Below, in pieces: positions 1-9,760 of a stretch of DNA of 64,000 nt. The stretch lies in the NCBI GenBank assembly GCA_947488175.1, contig CANKYO010000008.1, positions 1 through 64,000 on the forward strand, read 5' to 3'. The DNA is from an uncultured Paracoccaceae bacterium. Its GTDB lineage: Bacteria > Pseudomonadota > Alphaproteobacteria > Rhodobacterales > Rhodobacteraceae. The number at the start of each line of letters is the position of its first letter. The stretch's first letter is position 1. The notes under the pieces were generated by a model. It saw only the letters and a list, made by a program, of their open reading frames with translations. It searched no databases and was not told where the DNA came from. A program made the translations under genes and the position numbers.

Positions 1-397
1 CGGTCCCCCAAATCATTGGGGCTCGTCAATCATGACAACGACGCAGCATCAAGCCGATTAATGAGTCCTGAACCTAGCACATCGCCAGCAGGATCACATC
101 CTGTAGACAGCGGGGGTGCTTACATAGATTGCAGCACGACATCAGTAGCTCCTGCCGTACGTGTAGCTCAATTCATGAAAAGCTGTGATTTCCTCAGTAT
201 AGCCCGTTTGGGTGTTGCTATGGGGTTGGACACCCGATACGCGAAATACCGCTAAACTTATGAGTGAGTTTAACTATATCATTTCTTGTTGGTTGAGGTT
301 CTATTATGGCAGAACAAATAGTCGGCTGTACCCCAACCCATGCAAATGCGACATGACGGCCACGCATCTGCGTCAATACAATGAAGCTAGGAATGGA
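1..397. other. upstream stretch without a recognised gene
   Basis: No gene is supported here. A 79-codon open frame starts at 16, but its product is low in hydrophobic structure and resembles no family I know. A small hairpin (CCCCAA, 4-base loop, TTGGGG) lies at 6-21 without a T tract. The open frame of the dehydratase extends back to 212, but an internal start at 398 with an AGGA five bases upstream fits better. This stretch therefore probably holds the promoter and leader of that gene. Confidence 0.4.
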
Positions 398-2281
398 ATG
401 AAAGCTGTGTTGAATTGGATTCGAGATATTTCGCGCCCGCGGAAACGCCGGCTCTATTGGACTGTGGATACATTACTTGTACCGATCGCTCTCTATCTCG
501 CTTTGAGTATCCGTTTGGATACTTTCACCTTAGTGGCGCTGTCACGCGACATTATGTTGTTATTTCCTATCATGACGGCGCTTGGTGCAGCTTTTATTTT
601 TGAGATGGGTTTGCCGCAGATCAAACTCAACACTTTTGAAAACAGAGCTATCCGGCAAATAGGCTTTGTTGCAGTTGTACTCACGATCTTCGCCGGGTTT
701 GTATCCCTAGCATTGGCGATGCCACTGCCGAGCACCGCGATTATTCTCTTTGGTGTGATATTCTTCTTGTCTTCGGTAGCGTTACGTATGACGGCTCTGG
801 CCTTGCTGAAATATGTACTCAAGAACGAGCGTGAAAAAGCTATTCCTGTTGCGATTTACGGGGCAGGCTCTGCGGGAATCCAAATGGCTTCAGCTTTGCG
901 TCAGTCATGTGAAGCCGAACCGGTCTTCTTTGTTGACGATAATTTCACCTTGCATGGTCTGATGATCTCCGGCCTGCCAGTACATCATCGTGACCAATTG
1001 CCTCGCCTGATTGCCAAGCACGGAATCCAACGCATTTTGATCGCAATCCCGTCTGCAATGGTTGAACGACGCCAAGCACTTTTGAAAGAGCTATCCCCGT
1101 TGCCCGTCGAGGTGAAGATTCTGCCCTCATACATTGAAATGATGGTGGGCGATCCGCAAGAAAACCCGTTGCGAGCCGTCAGCCCGGATGAACTTTTGGG
1201 GCGAGACAAGGTATCACTCAACACGTCAGAGATCGCACGAGCCTATGCAGGCCGGTCGATCATGGTTACGGGTGCTGGTGGGTCTATAGGGTCAGAGTTG
1301 TGTCGGCAGTTGCTTGACTGCCAACCAGAACGCATCGTGCTCTTTGAACAATGCGAGTTCGCACTTTACAGCGTGGATCGCGACATGCGTAACCGCGTTA
1401 AAGGAACGGATGTTGCTGTCGTCACCTGCCTGGGCTCTGTCACCGATCAGGCACGGGTAGCTGAAGTGATCGCCGATCAAAACGTGGATATCATTCTGCA
1501 CGCCGCAGCCTACAAACATGTGCCTTTGGTTGAAAGCAACGAACTCGAAGGTGCGCGTAACAATGTGCTAGGCACACAAATTGTGGCTGCGTGCGCTCGG
1601 GCTGCGGAAATTGAGCGGATGATACTTGTCTCCACTGACAAGGCGGTCCGTCCAACCAATATTATGGGCGCAACCAAGCGCATGGCTGAACTGGTCTTAC
1701 AGGACATGCAAACCCGATCGGACAAGACGAGATTTGCCATGGTTCGCTTCGGTAATGTGCTGGGTTCATCAGGCTCGGTGATACCTCTCTTTCAGGCCCA
1801 GATCGCCGCTGGCGGCCCGGTGACCGTGACCCATGCAGAGGTGACCCGCTTTTTCATGGTGATTCCCGAAGCGGCGCGACTTGTGCTGCTTGCCGGGGCA
1901 TATGCTACCGGCGGTGACGTCTTTGTGCTGGATATGGGTAAACCCCAAAAGATCATCGATATCGCTCATAAGATGATTGAGCTATCTGGTCGCACAGTGC
2001 GCGATGAAAACAACCCGACAGGCGATATCGCAGTCGAGATCACCGGGCTGCGCCCGGCTGAAAAGCTGTATGAAGAGTTGCTGATTGACGATGCCAGCCT
2101 AGTTGCAACGCCGCATCCTAAGATTCTTCGCGCCAAAGAGGCGATGCATTCCCAGATTGTCATCGCGGGCATGATAAACGAAATTCAGACTTGTATCGCC
2201 AACCGTGACCCTCAACGCTTCCGCACACTTGTCAATTCCCGCGTCGATGGCTATCGCTGCGATGACATCGTCAGCGCTTAG
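398..2281 (+). CDS. membrane-bound NDP-sugar 4,6-dehydratase, PglF/WbpM/CapD type
   Basis: 627 residues from ATG 398, preceded by AGGA; the frame is open back to 212, but those residues lack membrane character. Four hydrophobic segments fill roughly the first 130 residues. A first Rossmann motif (GAGSAG, about residue 154) follows, then the catalytic Rossmann domain with TGAGGSIGSE (about 290) and TDKAVRPTNIMGATKR (about 413-428). In this last segment the usual SDR Tyr is replaced by Met, as in PglF and WbpM. The family converts UDP-GlcNAc to the UDP-4-keto-6-deoxy sugar at the inner membrane. Inference: it supplies the first step for the nonulosonic acid genes at 26.5-31.7 kb, which lack their own dehydratase. 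The length is normal for the long membrane form. The exact substrate is not shown by sequence. Confidence 0.88.
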   Translation: MKAVLNWIRDISRPRKRRLYWTVDTLLVPIALYLALSIRLDTFTLVALSRDIMLLFPIMTALGAAFIFEMGLPQIKLNTFENRAIRQIGFVAVVLTIFAGFVSLALAMPLPSTAIILFGVIFFLSSVALRMTALALLKYVLKNEREKAIPVAIYGAGSAGIQMASALRQSCEAEPVFFVDDNFTLHGLMISGLPVHHRDQLPRLIAKHGIQRILIAIPSAMVERRQALLKELSPLPVEVKILPSYIEMMVGDPQENPLRAVSPDELLGRDKVSLNTSEIARAYAGRSIMVTGAGGSIGSELCRQLLDCQPERIVLFEQCEFALYSVDRDMRNRVKGTDVAVVTCLGSVTDQARVAEVIADQNVDIILHAAAYKHVPLVESNELEGARNNVLGTQIVAACARAAEIERMILVSTDKAVRPTNIMGATKRMAELVLQDMQTRSDKTRFAMVRFGNVLGSSGSVIPLFQAQIAAGGPVTVTHAEVTRFFMVIPEAARLVLLAGAYATGGDVFVLDMGKPQKIIDIAHKMIELSGRTVRDENNPTGDIAVEITGLRPAEKLYEELLIDDASLVATPHPKILRAKEAMHSQIVIAGMINEIQTCIANRDPQRFRTLVNSRVDGYRCDDIVSA

Positions 2282-2391
2282 CGTCGCAAAACTTTGCTGG
2301 TGCTGATTGGCAGGGCAAGATAGCTGGAAACTGATGCGTTAAGACTGTTTGGGTTCTAACCCTCTGCAAGTTTTGTTTGGTAGTAACGCCC

Positions 2392-3173
2392 CTACCAGCA
2401 TTTGTGGAGGTTGACCTGCTCAAACCGGCTTGCAATCCCGCGCGACAGATGTTGCAAAATGGCGCTGCGGGGCACCGCGAATGCGGCATTGTTTGGCGCC
2501 GGTGCCGGAAGCTGCAGTGATATCATCGGCACGTCGTAGCGCTCAACAATTCCGGTGCTGATATTGAACGTGGAATCGTCAGGCGTTGTCACCATCAGTC
2601 TCGCAATCTCAGCGTTCAAATCCACGCCCGCGGTAAAGGTAAGGGTGTTGACGTCCAGGACCACGTCGATGAAGACCACCAAATTGTGGCAGGTCTCGTC
2701 ACGCGCGATATTGCAGATCAGCGGCACGGTCAGACCGGCGTTCTGCGCAATCGGGGCGGGCCATTTCGTGTGCGCCCTGAGCAGATCGACCGCCCGTGCG
2801 TTGCGCATGGAGTAGCTGATGAGACATCCTGCAGAGTGACCATGATCTGACCGGCTACCATCGTCTCGATGTTGGTCAGCAACAGCGTCCGATCTGACAG
2901 CGCGACCTCTTTTTAGTCCGTGCTGGCCTCGGCGCAGACAAAGGGCGTCAGGCGTCTGCTTTCAGAAACAGCGTAAACAGACCGATAATGAAGAGCGTTT
3001 CACACCCGGGCAGCGCTACATTGACATCCGCCTGCACCCAAGCGCGGCCTGCCTTCATGTCCAGATCATGAGTGGCCTTGACCGCATTCTTCAGCCCGCC
3101 GGGAATGTTGGCGCGGGCAGCATATCCGGCAGCTTGATGCCACCCAGATCGGGGATGAGACGGCGCGGATGTG
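2392..3173 (-). pseudogene. decayed gene of unknown family
   Basis: Read on the minus strand, coding-like sequence passes through three frames. One runs from about 3173 to a TGA at 2950-2948. A second covers about 3000-2815 and is interrupted by a TAA at 2915-2913. A third is open from ATG 2808 to 2392 (138 codons). The pieces join in order into one plausible protein, with segments such as PGCETLFIIGLF, RRLTPFVCAEAST, ALSDRTLLLTNIETM and VPLICNIARDE, so at least two frameshifts and one stop are implied. I do not recognise the family. The 138-codon part could be read as a small gene, but its start follows directly on the other-frame continuation, which favours decay. The span between the dehydratase and the peptide importer holds nothing else. 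Confidence 0.45.
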
Positions 3174-3207
3174 CAGACGACTTTCTACGAAGACGCAGGT
3201 ACTGCAA

Positions 3208-4209
3208 TCAGCTGCGGTGGCTCAATTCCTGCCATTTGTGACATGCCACATTGTGCTCGGTTCCGGCGGCCTCGAGGATCGGTTCTTCCATGCGGCAGTG
3301 ATCAATGGCATGCGGGCAGCGGGTCTGGAACTTGCAACCGGGCGGTGGGTTGGTAGGCGAAGGGATTTCCCCTTCGAGTTTCTGCGCCTTGCCCCGGTCA
3401 TCAGGGTCCAGCGAAGGGATCGCCGACAACAATGCCTTTGTGTAAGGGTGGCGCGGAGCAGAAAACAATGTCCGCGTCGGTGCCGTTTCCACCAGACGAC
3501 CTAGATACATGACCGCCACGTGGTCGCAGACATGGGCCACGACGCTTAGGTCGTGGCTGATGAACAAGAATGTCAGCCCCATTTCTTCCTGGATTGCTTT
3601 GAGCAGGTTCAACACGTCCGCTTGAATGGACACGTCCAGTGCGGCAACGCTTTCGTCGGCGACGATAAACTTTGGCCCCGAGACCAAGGCGCGCGCGATA
3701 GAAATGCGCTGTCGCTGGCCACCGGAAAATGCGTGCGGGAACCGGCGCAGGTGTTCGACATTCAGCCGACACTTTGCCGCGATTTCGCGCACCCGATCGT
3801 CGGTTTCCGCGCGTGATTTTGTAAGCCCCATGACCTCCAGCGGTTCTGCAATAATGTCGCGCACCGTCATGCGGGGGCTGAGCGCGGCATAGGGATCCTG
3901 AAAAATGAGTTGTGCCCGTTTACGGTAGTCCTTCAGATCCTTCTTGCCGAGGTTCTTGAGGGAGTATTCCACCTCACCGTCGTCAAACATAACATCGCCC
4001 TTGCTGATAGGCGCGGCTCGCAGCATCGCGCGGCCAAGGGTGGTCTTGCCCGACCCGGATTCACCGACCAAACCAAAGAAACTGCCCGGTGCAACTTCGA
4101 TTGTTACGTTTTCAACCGCACGGACGAAGGGCGCAGGACCGATCAGACCGCCGCGCAATGCATAATGGACTGACAGACCCTGTGCCGTGATCAAAGGTTT
4201 CATTGTCAC
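3208..4209 (-). CDS. peptide ABC importer, ATP-binding protein (DppF/OppF type)
   Basis: 333 residues, cytoplasmic ATPase subunit of an oligopeptide/nickel-type importer. Walker A GESGSGKTT is at residues 49-57, the signature FSGGQRQRISIARAL and Walker B FIVADESVAALD follow. The C-terminal oligopeptide-specific tail contains the Cys pair of CKFQTRCPHA. Walker B reads ADES where ADEP is usual; the catalytic Glu is kept. It is the last gene of the five-gene minus-strand operon and its ATG overlaps the stop of the upstream ATPase gene by four bases, so the two ATPases are translationally coupled and presumably form the heterodimer. The substrate is not readable from this subunit. Confidence 0.93.
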   Translation of the reverse strand: MTMKPLITAQGLSVHYALRGGLIGPAPFVRAVENVTIEVAPGSFFGLVGESGSGKTTLGRAMLRAAPISKGDVMFDDGEVEYSLKNLGKKDLKDYRKRAQLIFQDPYAALSPRMTVRDIIAEPLEVMGLTKSRAETDDRVREIAAKCRLNVEHLRRFPHAFSGGQRQRISIARALVSGPKFIVADESVAALDVSIQADVLNLLKAIQEEMGLTFLFISHDLSVVAHVCDHVAVMYLGRLVETAPTRTLFSAPRHPYTKALLSAIPSLDPDDRGKAQKLEGEIPSPTNPPPGCKFQTRCPHAIDHCRMEEPILEAAGTEHNVACHKWQELSHRS

Positions 4210-5207
4210 AGGGAACCTCTTTCTGGGTCATGAAGATGGCAGGCGGCTGTGTGATCTGCACTGACGTTTGAAAATGCCGGCACCTCGCGTGCGCATCGTG
4301 GGCCCAGAATCTCTTGGCAGCGGGTGTTGTAGACGCATCCTGACGGTCGTTCTAGCGGCGACGGGATATCGCCGGGGATCGGCGTCAGTGGGGCGTCGAT
4401 ATCATCCAAGGTCGGCAACGCGGCCAGCAATCCGCGCGTATATGGATGTGCGGGCCTCCGAATGACATCCCGCACGCTACCATGCTCCACCAACCGGCCC
4501 AGATACATGACCGCGACCGTGTCGGCGGTTTGTGCAATGACCCCCAGATCGTGGGTGATGAATATGATCCCCATTCCGAACTCGGACACGATATCTTTCA
4601 TCAGGTCAATGACTTGCGCCTGAATGGTCACATCCAGCGCTGTTGTCGGTTCGTCCGCGATCAACAGCCTGGGTTTGGTCGACAGGGCCATGGCAATCAT
4701 TGCACGCTGGCGCATCCCGCCCGACAGCTCGAACGCATATTGGCCGAACCTGGTTTTCGCGTCCGATATCCCGACCCGATCCAGCATTTCGATGGACAGT
4801 TCCTTGGCCTGCGTCGGTGAAAAGCTGGTGTGGATCAACAATTGCTCGACCATCTGGTCGCCGATGGAAATGGCGGGGGCGAAGCTGGCCATCGGTTCCT
4901 GAAAGATCAGCGATATGGACCCACCGCGCACGATCTTCATGTCGTGGTCGGTTTGCAGCGACATCACATCAACCGGGCCATCGTCCAGATACAGCGTGAT
5001 ATTCGTATCGGGGCCATAGATCGCATTGCGCGGGTTCAGCTTCATCAAGGATTTGGCGGTGACTGACTTACCTGACCCGCTTTCGCCGACCAGCCCCATC
5101 ACCTCTCCCGCCTCAAGGCTGAACGAGACGTTGTCCACAGCCGTGATCCGCCCCTCGTCAGTATCGAATTGCAGGGTCAGGTTTTCGACGTCAATCAGTC
5201 GGCTCAT
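4206..5207 (-). CDS. peptide ABC importer, ATP-binding protein (DppD/OppD type)
   Basis: 333 residues. Walker A GESGSGKS is at residues 41-48, the signature LSGGMRQRAMIAMAL and Walker B LLIADEPTTALD are intact, and the C terminus has the oligopeptide-family Cys motif (CVYNTRCQ...). It overlaps both neighbours by four bases (permease upstream, second ATPase downstream), the tight packing of a single transcript. It pairs with the DppF-type subunit to power import. All catalytic residues are present, so the importer looks functional. Confidence 0.93.
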   Translation of the reverse strand: MSRLIDVENLTLQFDTDEGRITAVDNVSFSLEAGEVMGLVGESGSGKSVTAKSLMKLNPRNAIYGPDTNITLYLDDGPVDVMSLQTDHDMKIVRGGSISLIFQEPMASFAPAISIGDQMVEQLLIHTSFSPTQAKELSIEMLDRVGISDAKTRFGQYAFELSGGMRQRAMIAMALSTKPRLLIADEPTTALDVTIQAQVIDLMKDIVSEFGMGIIFITHDLGVIAQTADTVAVMYLGRLVEHGSVRDVIRRPAHPYTRGLLAALPTLDDIDAPLTPIPGDIPSPLERPSGCVYNTRCQEILGPRCAREVPAFSNVSADHTAACHLHDPERGSL

Positions 5208-6346
5208 TTCTTGGTGTCTCCATAGGGGTCAGCTGCATCGCGCAAGCCGTCGCCCACAAACACGAAGGCCATGACGAGAACGATGAAGAAGATCACCGGA
5301 ATGAAATACCATTGATAATTCAGCAGAACATCGGCGCTGGTCACGTTTTGCAGCATCACCCCAAGCGAATTGACCGGGTCCTTGAGGCCCAGACCGATGA
5401 AGCTGAGCGCGGTTTCTGACAGCACCATGTAGGGAAAGGAAATGACCAAATCGACGATGATGTAGCTGGTGAAACTGGGCAGCAGGTGCTTCCGGATCAC
5501 ATGTCCCGATGAAGCGCCGCAAAGCTGGGCAGCAAGCACATATTCCTGATTACGCTCGGTTAGCAGATGCGTGCGCACCCGCCTTGCAAGCGTTGGCCAA
5601 CTGATGAAACCCAATATGACGGAGATAAAGAAGAACCTCTCTTCGGCGCTCCAAGTATCCGGGATGAAGGCAGCCAATGCCATGAAAAGCGGAATGGCCG
5701 GAATGGTGCGGACCGCGTCCGTCACCATCTGGATGAAACTGTCGATCCAGCCACCATAATAGCCCGATATCCCGCCGATGATCAGTGCCAGCACGAAGGC
5801 CAGGAACACGCCTATCGTGCCCACGGCCATGGAGGTGTTGATCGCATGAAAGGTGCGCGAAAAGATGTCTTTGCCGGTGGAATCTGTGCCGAAAAGGTGG
5901 ATGAATCCTTCATCCACGCCAAAAAGATGGGTCGAAAAGGTCATGAACATAAGCTGGTATTCGCTACCCTGAACAAAGAATTCGACATAGCGCCGCTTGT
6001 CCTTGTTTTCGGTGGTCACCCAGCGGAAATTCGTCTCGATCGAGCGTTCGCGTTCGTGTGTGTAAATGAACGGACGGAGAGAGCAGCCGTTCTCATCACA
6101 GAACTGAGGAATGGTCGGCGCACCGTTCAGATAATCCTTGTCGCGACCGGCAATTGTCGGATCATAGGGCGTCAGGAATGGCGCGAACATGCCCGACAGG
6201 ATCAGGATCACCAGAACCCAGGCCCCGACCATCGCTGCTTTTTGTTTCTTGAAACGGGTCCAGATCAGCTGGCTTTGCGAGGCGGTGAAATAGGCATCCT
6301 TGGCGCTTTGGTCGACGGATGCGTCATAAATATTGGTGTCACTCAT
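5204..6346 (-). CDS. peptide ABC importer, inner-membrane permease (DppC/OppC type)
   Basis: 380 residues. A hydrophilic N terminus precedes a first membrane segment (about residues 40-57). A long periplasmic loop with two Cys (CDENGC) follows, then the LFGTDSTGKDIFSR motif typical of the OppC family and the five-segment binding-protein-dependent permease core. The EAA-type coupling loop reads LCGASSGHVIRKHLLP. The loop between the first segment and the core is longer than in standard DppC (about 300 residues), so the protein belongs to the long OppC-like subgroup seen next to large SBP_bac_5 receptors. It is encoded five bases after the DppB-type permease. Confidence 0.92.
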   Translation of the reverse strand: MSDTNIYDASVDQSAKDAYFTASQSQLIWTRFKKQKAAMVGAWVLVILILSGMFAPFLTPYDPTIAGRDKDYLNGAPTIPQFCDENGCSLRPFIYTHERERSIETNFRWVTTENKDKRRYVEFFVQGSEYQLMFMTFSTHLFGVDEGFIHLFGTDSTGKDIFSRTFHAINTSMAVGTIGVFLAFVLALIIGGISGYYGGWIDSFIQMVTDAVRTIPAIPLFMALAAFIPDTWSAEERFFFISVILGFISWPTLARRVRTHLLTERNQEYVLAAQLCGASSGHVIRKHLLPSFTSYIIVDLVISFPYMVLSETALSFIGLGLKDPVNSLGVMLQNVTSADVLLNYQWYFIPVIFFIVLVMAFVFVGDGLRDAADPYGDTKK

Positions 6347-6351
6347 GTCAT

Positions 6352-7356
6352 TTATCCCAAAATGCTATGACGTATGCGGGGATCGACCAGCGCCAGCACA
6401 ATATCCGTGATGAAGTTGATAGCGACGATACTGCCCGTCAGGAAAAAGATGATCGCGCCCGCAAGCTGCTGATCGTTTGACCGCGCCAATGCTTCGATCA
6501 GCAAGGATCCCGCCTCGGTCAGCGTCAGGATCAGGGCCACGATTGGCAACTCGTTGAAAATACGATTCAGATCGAAACCAAGCGAATTGATGATCGGGCT
6601 CAGCGCGTGTCGTGCAGGATAGCGCAGCAGCAACCTGCGCCCCGACACGCCACGCGCGGACGCCGCAGTTACGTATAGCTTGCTGATTTCATCCGACATC
6701 AGCGCTCGGACGGTTTGGATTGCAAAGGCGGTGGCGGACCAGCCCAGAATGAACACCGGCAACCAGACGTGGCCAAGAAAATCCTTGACCCGCGCCCAGT
6801 CCCATGGCGCGTCTCGAAATTCGGGTGAGAAGAGCCCGGTCAGACTGTTCCCGAACATGACGGTCGAAAACAGCATGATGATCAGCGCGAGCAGAAAGTT
6901 CGGCAGCGCAAGCCCCAGATAGCTGACCAGACGCAGACTGTTGTTCAGGAACGGGTTACGCGATGTGGCGGCGATGATGCCGACCGGAATAGCGATGGCA
7001 TAGGCCAGCAGTAACGAACCGAGGCAGATACCGACGCTGAGCCAGACCTTTTGACCCAGCAATTGGTTGATATCCAGACGCAGGATGCAGCTTTCGCCAA
7101 ACTCGCCCCGAAATGCATTAAGAATCCAGCTTGTCCAGCGTTCCAGATAAGGTCGGTCCAGACCCAGCCGGACACGCTCCGCCTCAATATCAGCGATGGA
7201 AATCTGTGCGCCTTGCGAGTTCTTGAATGCAAGGTAGCGCTCAGCACAGTCCCCCGGCACCAGTTCCATCAGCGAAAAGACGATGAAGGACACCAGACAG
7301 AGCGTGAAAACAGCAAGGCCAAAACGGATTGTCGCGAAGCGTAGAAACTGGACCAT
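6352..7356 (-). CDS. peptide ABC importer, inner-membrane permease (DppB/OppB type)
   Basis: 334 residues with an N-terminal membrane anchor (LAVFTLCLVSFIVFSLMEL), the ELVPGD motif that follows it in this family, and a C-terminal permease core. The EAA-like loop reads AASARGVSGRRLLLRYPARHAL. It is the first of the two permeases and lies 105 bases after the receptor gene. That gap carries two hairpins, which would let the receptor be made in excess over the membrane parts. Confidence 0.92.
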   Translation of the reverse strand: MVQFLRFATIRFGLAVFTLCLVSFIVFSLMELVPGDCAERYLAFKNSQGAQISIADIEAERVRLGLDRPYLERWTSWILNAFRGEFGESCILRLDINQLLGQKVWLSVGICLGSLLLAYAIAIPVGIIAATSRNPFLNNSLRLVSYLGLALPNFLLALIIMLFSTVMFGNSLTGLFSPEFRDAPWDWARVKDFLGHVWLPVFILGWSATAFAIQTVRALMSDEISKLYVTAASARGVSGRRLLLRYPARHALSPIINSLGFDLNRIFNELPIVALILTLTEAGSLLIEALARSNDQQLAGAIIFFLTGSIVAINFITDIVLALVDPRIRHSILG

Positions 7357-7383
7357 CTGTCTGACACGCCCTTGCGCATTATA

Positions 7384-7435
7384 CGCCCCTTTGGGCGCTG
7401 TTGTTTTGGGCTTCGGGCCACATCAGCAGCCCGAA
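7384..7435 (-). terminator. two intercistronic hairpins between receptor and permease genes
   Basis: Inverted repeats TTCGGGC/GCCCGAA (7412-7418 with 7429-7435, 10-base loop) and CGCCC/GGGCG (7384-7388 with 7393-7397) lie downstream of the receptor gene stop. No strong T tract follows on the minus strand, so partial termination or protection of the receptor message from decay is more likely than full termination. Confidence 0.5.
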
Positions 7436-7461
7436 ACAGTTATTTGACGTCCGGCAATGGC

Positions 7462-9501
7462 TTATTCGTCAAGAAACCACTGTGAAGGACGATAAGGATA
7501 TGTCCGGTAAAAAGCATATGACGCGGTTCTGAACTGTGTGAAATTTTTCAGTGCGGCGTTGCGATAGATCGGCTGCTGCCCTTTGACCGTACCAATGAAA
7601 AGCAGATTGCCCGTCATGTTTTCTACTAGCCGCAGAGCAAGCGCGTCGGATTCAGGCGTGCCAACCGGTGTAGCCTGAAACGCCCTGACATCTTCCATCA
7701 TCTGTTTGACGTAGTCTGGCGGTTCCACACCCGCGGTACCATCAGATTCCACATATTCACCCCAAAGCATCGCAGTGCGCATGTTGAAATAATTGTCGAA
7801 CGGCGGAATGAAGATTTCGGCGTTGCCAAGTACAACGGATAACGGCACGCTTTTCTCGAACAGGGACACGTCCAACTGGTTCGACGATTGCGACGAACGA
7901 TATTCGTCTGTCGTCACCTCTTTGACGGTGTTGTTGATGCCGACATCACGCCAGTTTTGCCCAACAAGTTCTACGATATTGATCGATATCCCTTGCGTGG
8001 CCACCTGCAAGTTCAGAGTCAATGGATCGCCATTCGGCAATTCGCGCATCCCGTCGCCGTCAAGGTCAACGACGCCGATTTCGTCCAGCAATGACCTTGC
8101 CAACTCAGCATCGAATTGCGCGTAGTGCTGTTCCCATTCTGGCGTGACAAAATCAGGTGTTGGTGAGAAACCGATATACTGCTGCGGCGCACCAAGACCA
8201 AACAGGGCAACTTCGTTGATTTCGTCGCGGTTGATCGCGACTGACATGGCTTGACGGAACCTTAGGTCACCAAAAACCTTGCGCTTCTCCAGATCCTCAG
8301 AGGTTACGTTGAACGCGATGGTGGGCATGGTGATTTCAGGCTTCAGATCGACGACAAAACCGGCAGTTTCCTGATTTTCCAGCAACAGCGGGACGTAATC
8401 CACCTGCAGGGCCTGCGCTTTGTAGTCGACTTCGCCGTTCATCAGCATCAGCAGACGCACTTCGCTTTCGCCAACAAAAATCTCGTCCATCTCGTTGATA
8501 TAGGGCAGCTGATTACCGGCCGTGTCGACCATGTAATAGTACGGGTTCGCAACATATTGGCGCCCCTCCGTGCTTTCGGCAATAACGATGTGACTTTCCA
8601 AAGTGGGTGCCGCATTCAGTGGCAGGTTTGCGACTTTGTCGGGATGGGCCAACATCGGTGTTGGTGTGTCCATCCAGTCCGAACTGCCGTAGTAGGCCCT
8701 GACCAGATCGTAGCCACCTTCAAAGCCAAGCGATTGCGCAAGCTCATCGGCATCGGGATTGATCGCGGGGTGATATTGCCCCAGGAAATGCTTCGGCTGA
8801 AAACCCTGTGCGTAGTGGCTGGCAAAGTGAGACAGGAACCCCGGCTTTGGCGATGGCATGTTGAAACGCACGGTTTGCGCGTCAATCACATCGACTGTCA
8901 TCGGCTCACCGCCCGCAAGGACATAGTCTTTCGGGCTCTCGATCACATTTGGATCAAGGGCCAGATTTTCGTACCAGAATTCGACGTCTTCAGCGCCGAA
9001 CGGCTGACCATCGGACCATCTGTGGCCTTCGCGCAAGACAAAGGTCAGCTGAGTGAAGTCATCATTCCAGGACCAGCTTTTGGCGACATTTGGCACGATT
9101 GTCGTCAGATCATCGGCATAGCGTACCAAATTGACATGGCGCACTGACATGAAGTCTGACGTCCCAGCCTCTGTCGCGTTGGACAGCGCATTGAAGACAC
9201 CGCCGTATTTTCCAATTTCATCATATGGCGCGACGACAAGCGGCTCGGCAGGTAGGCGATCCGCCAAAGCAGGCAAATCGGGGTTGCCCCGAATGCGCGC
9301 GTTCAATGCCGCGATATCCGGGTTTTCGGACATTCCCAGATCGCAATTTGCGAGGCTCTGGAATTCGCTCAGCTCATACTGTTGCGGGAACGCGCCAGCG
9401 GCGACGCCCATCGGATCAGACACGGTCACGGCAGGACAATTTGCCAGCGCCATCCCTCCAATGGCCGTCAATGCGGCACTGGATAATAGTATCTTCCTCA
9501 T
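7462..9501 (-). CDS. peptide-type ABC importer, periplasmic binding protein (SBP_bac_5)
   Basis: 679 residues from ATG 9501, which has AGGAG six bases upstream. The frame is open to 9630, but the extra 43 residues are Arg-rich and would bury the signal peptide, MRKILLSSAALTAIGGMALA. Family 5 receptor features are present: IVPNVAKSWSWNDDFTQLTFVLREGHRWSDG split over the first third, and a middle segment with RQAMSVAINRDEI. The length exceeds the usual 500-540 residues, fitting the long receptors paired with OppC-long permeases. It heads the operon and is divergent from the FAD oxidase gene. The ligand is unknown; neighbours suggest a peptide or amine. Confidence 0.9.
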   Translation of the reverse strand: MRKILLSSAALTAIGGMALANCPAVTVSDPMGVAAGAFPQQYELSEFQSLANCDLGMSENPDIAALNARIRGNPDLPALADRLPAEPLVVAPYDEIGKYGGVFNALSNATEAGTSDFMSVRHVNLVRYADDLTTIVPNVAKSWSWNDDFTQLTFVLREGHRWSDGQPFGAEDVEFWYENLALDPNVIESPKDYVLAGGEPMTVDVIDAQTVRFNMPSPKPGFLSHFASHYAQGFQPKHFLGQYHPAINPDADELAQSLGFEGGYDLVRAYYGSSDWMDTPTPMLAHPDKVANLPLNAAPTLESHIVIAESTEGRQYVANPYYYMVDTAGNQLPYINEMDEIFVGESEVRLLMLMNGEVDYKAQALQVDYVPLLLENQETAGFVVDLKPEITMPTIAFNVTSEDLEKRKVFGDLRFRQAMSVAINRDEINEVALFGLGAPQQYIGFSPTPDFVTPEWEQHYAQFDAELARSLLDEIGVVDLDGDGMRELPNGDPLTLNLQVATQGISINIVELVGQNWRDVGINNTVKEVTTDEYRSSQSSNQLDVSLFEKSVPLSVVLGNAEIFIPPFDNYFNMRTAMLWGEYVESDGTAGVEPPDYVKQMMEDVRAFQATPVGTPESDALALRLVENMTGNLLFIGTVKGQQPIYRNAALKNFTQFRTASYAFYRTYPYRPSQWFLDE

Positions 9502-9760
9502 TCGTCGTCTCCTTGTTGGTCGTAAACAAAACAGTCTGAGATTTCGCGCGCAGTATCCGTTGTTCGAACAGACAGCGCGGCCCCGGTCGGACGTTCGCGC
9601 AATGGCTTTGACATCAGGAATCCCCAGCAACTGAAAAAAGTAGGTAATAAAACTTGCAAGGAGTCAATATATTACGTTTTTCTTGCAATGCATCAATAAT
9701 GAGCGCCTTGTAGCAAAACCAGTCTTTGTCGCATCCCGCGCCGTCCAAGAGGTCGAATTT

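Noticed and set aside
16..255. 79-codon open frame at the left edge
   Set aside because: No ribosome site, no family motif, and ordinary composition for non-coding sequence.
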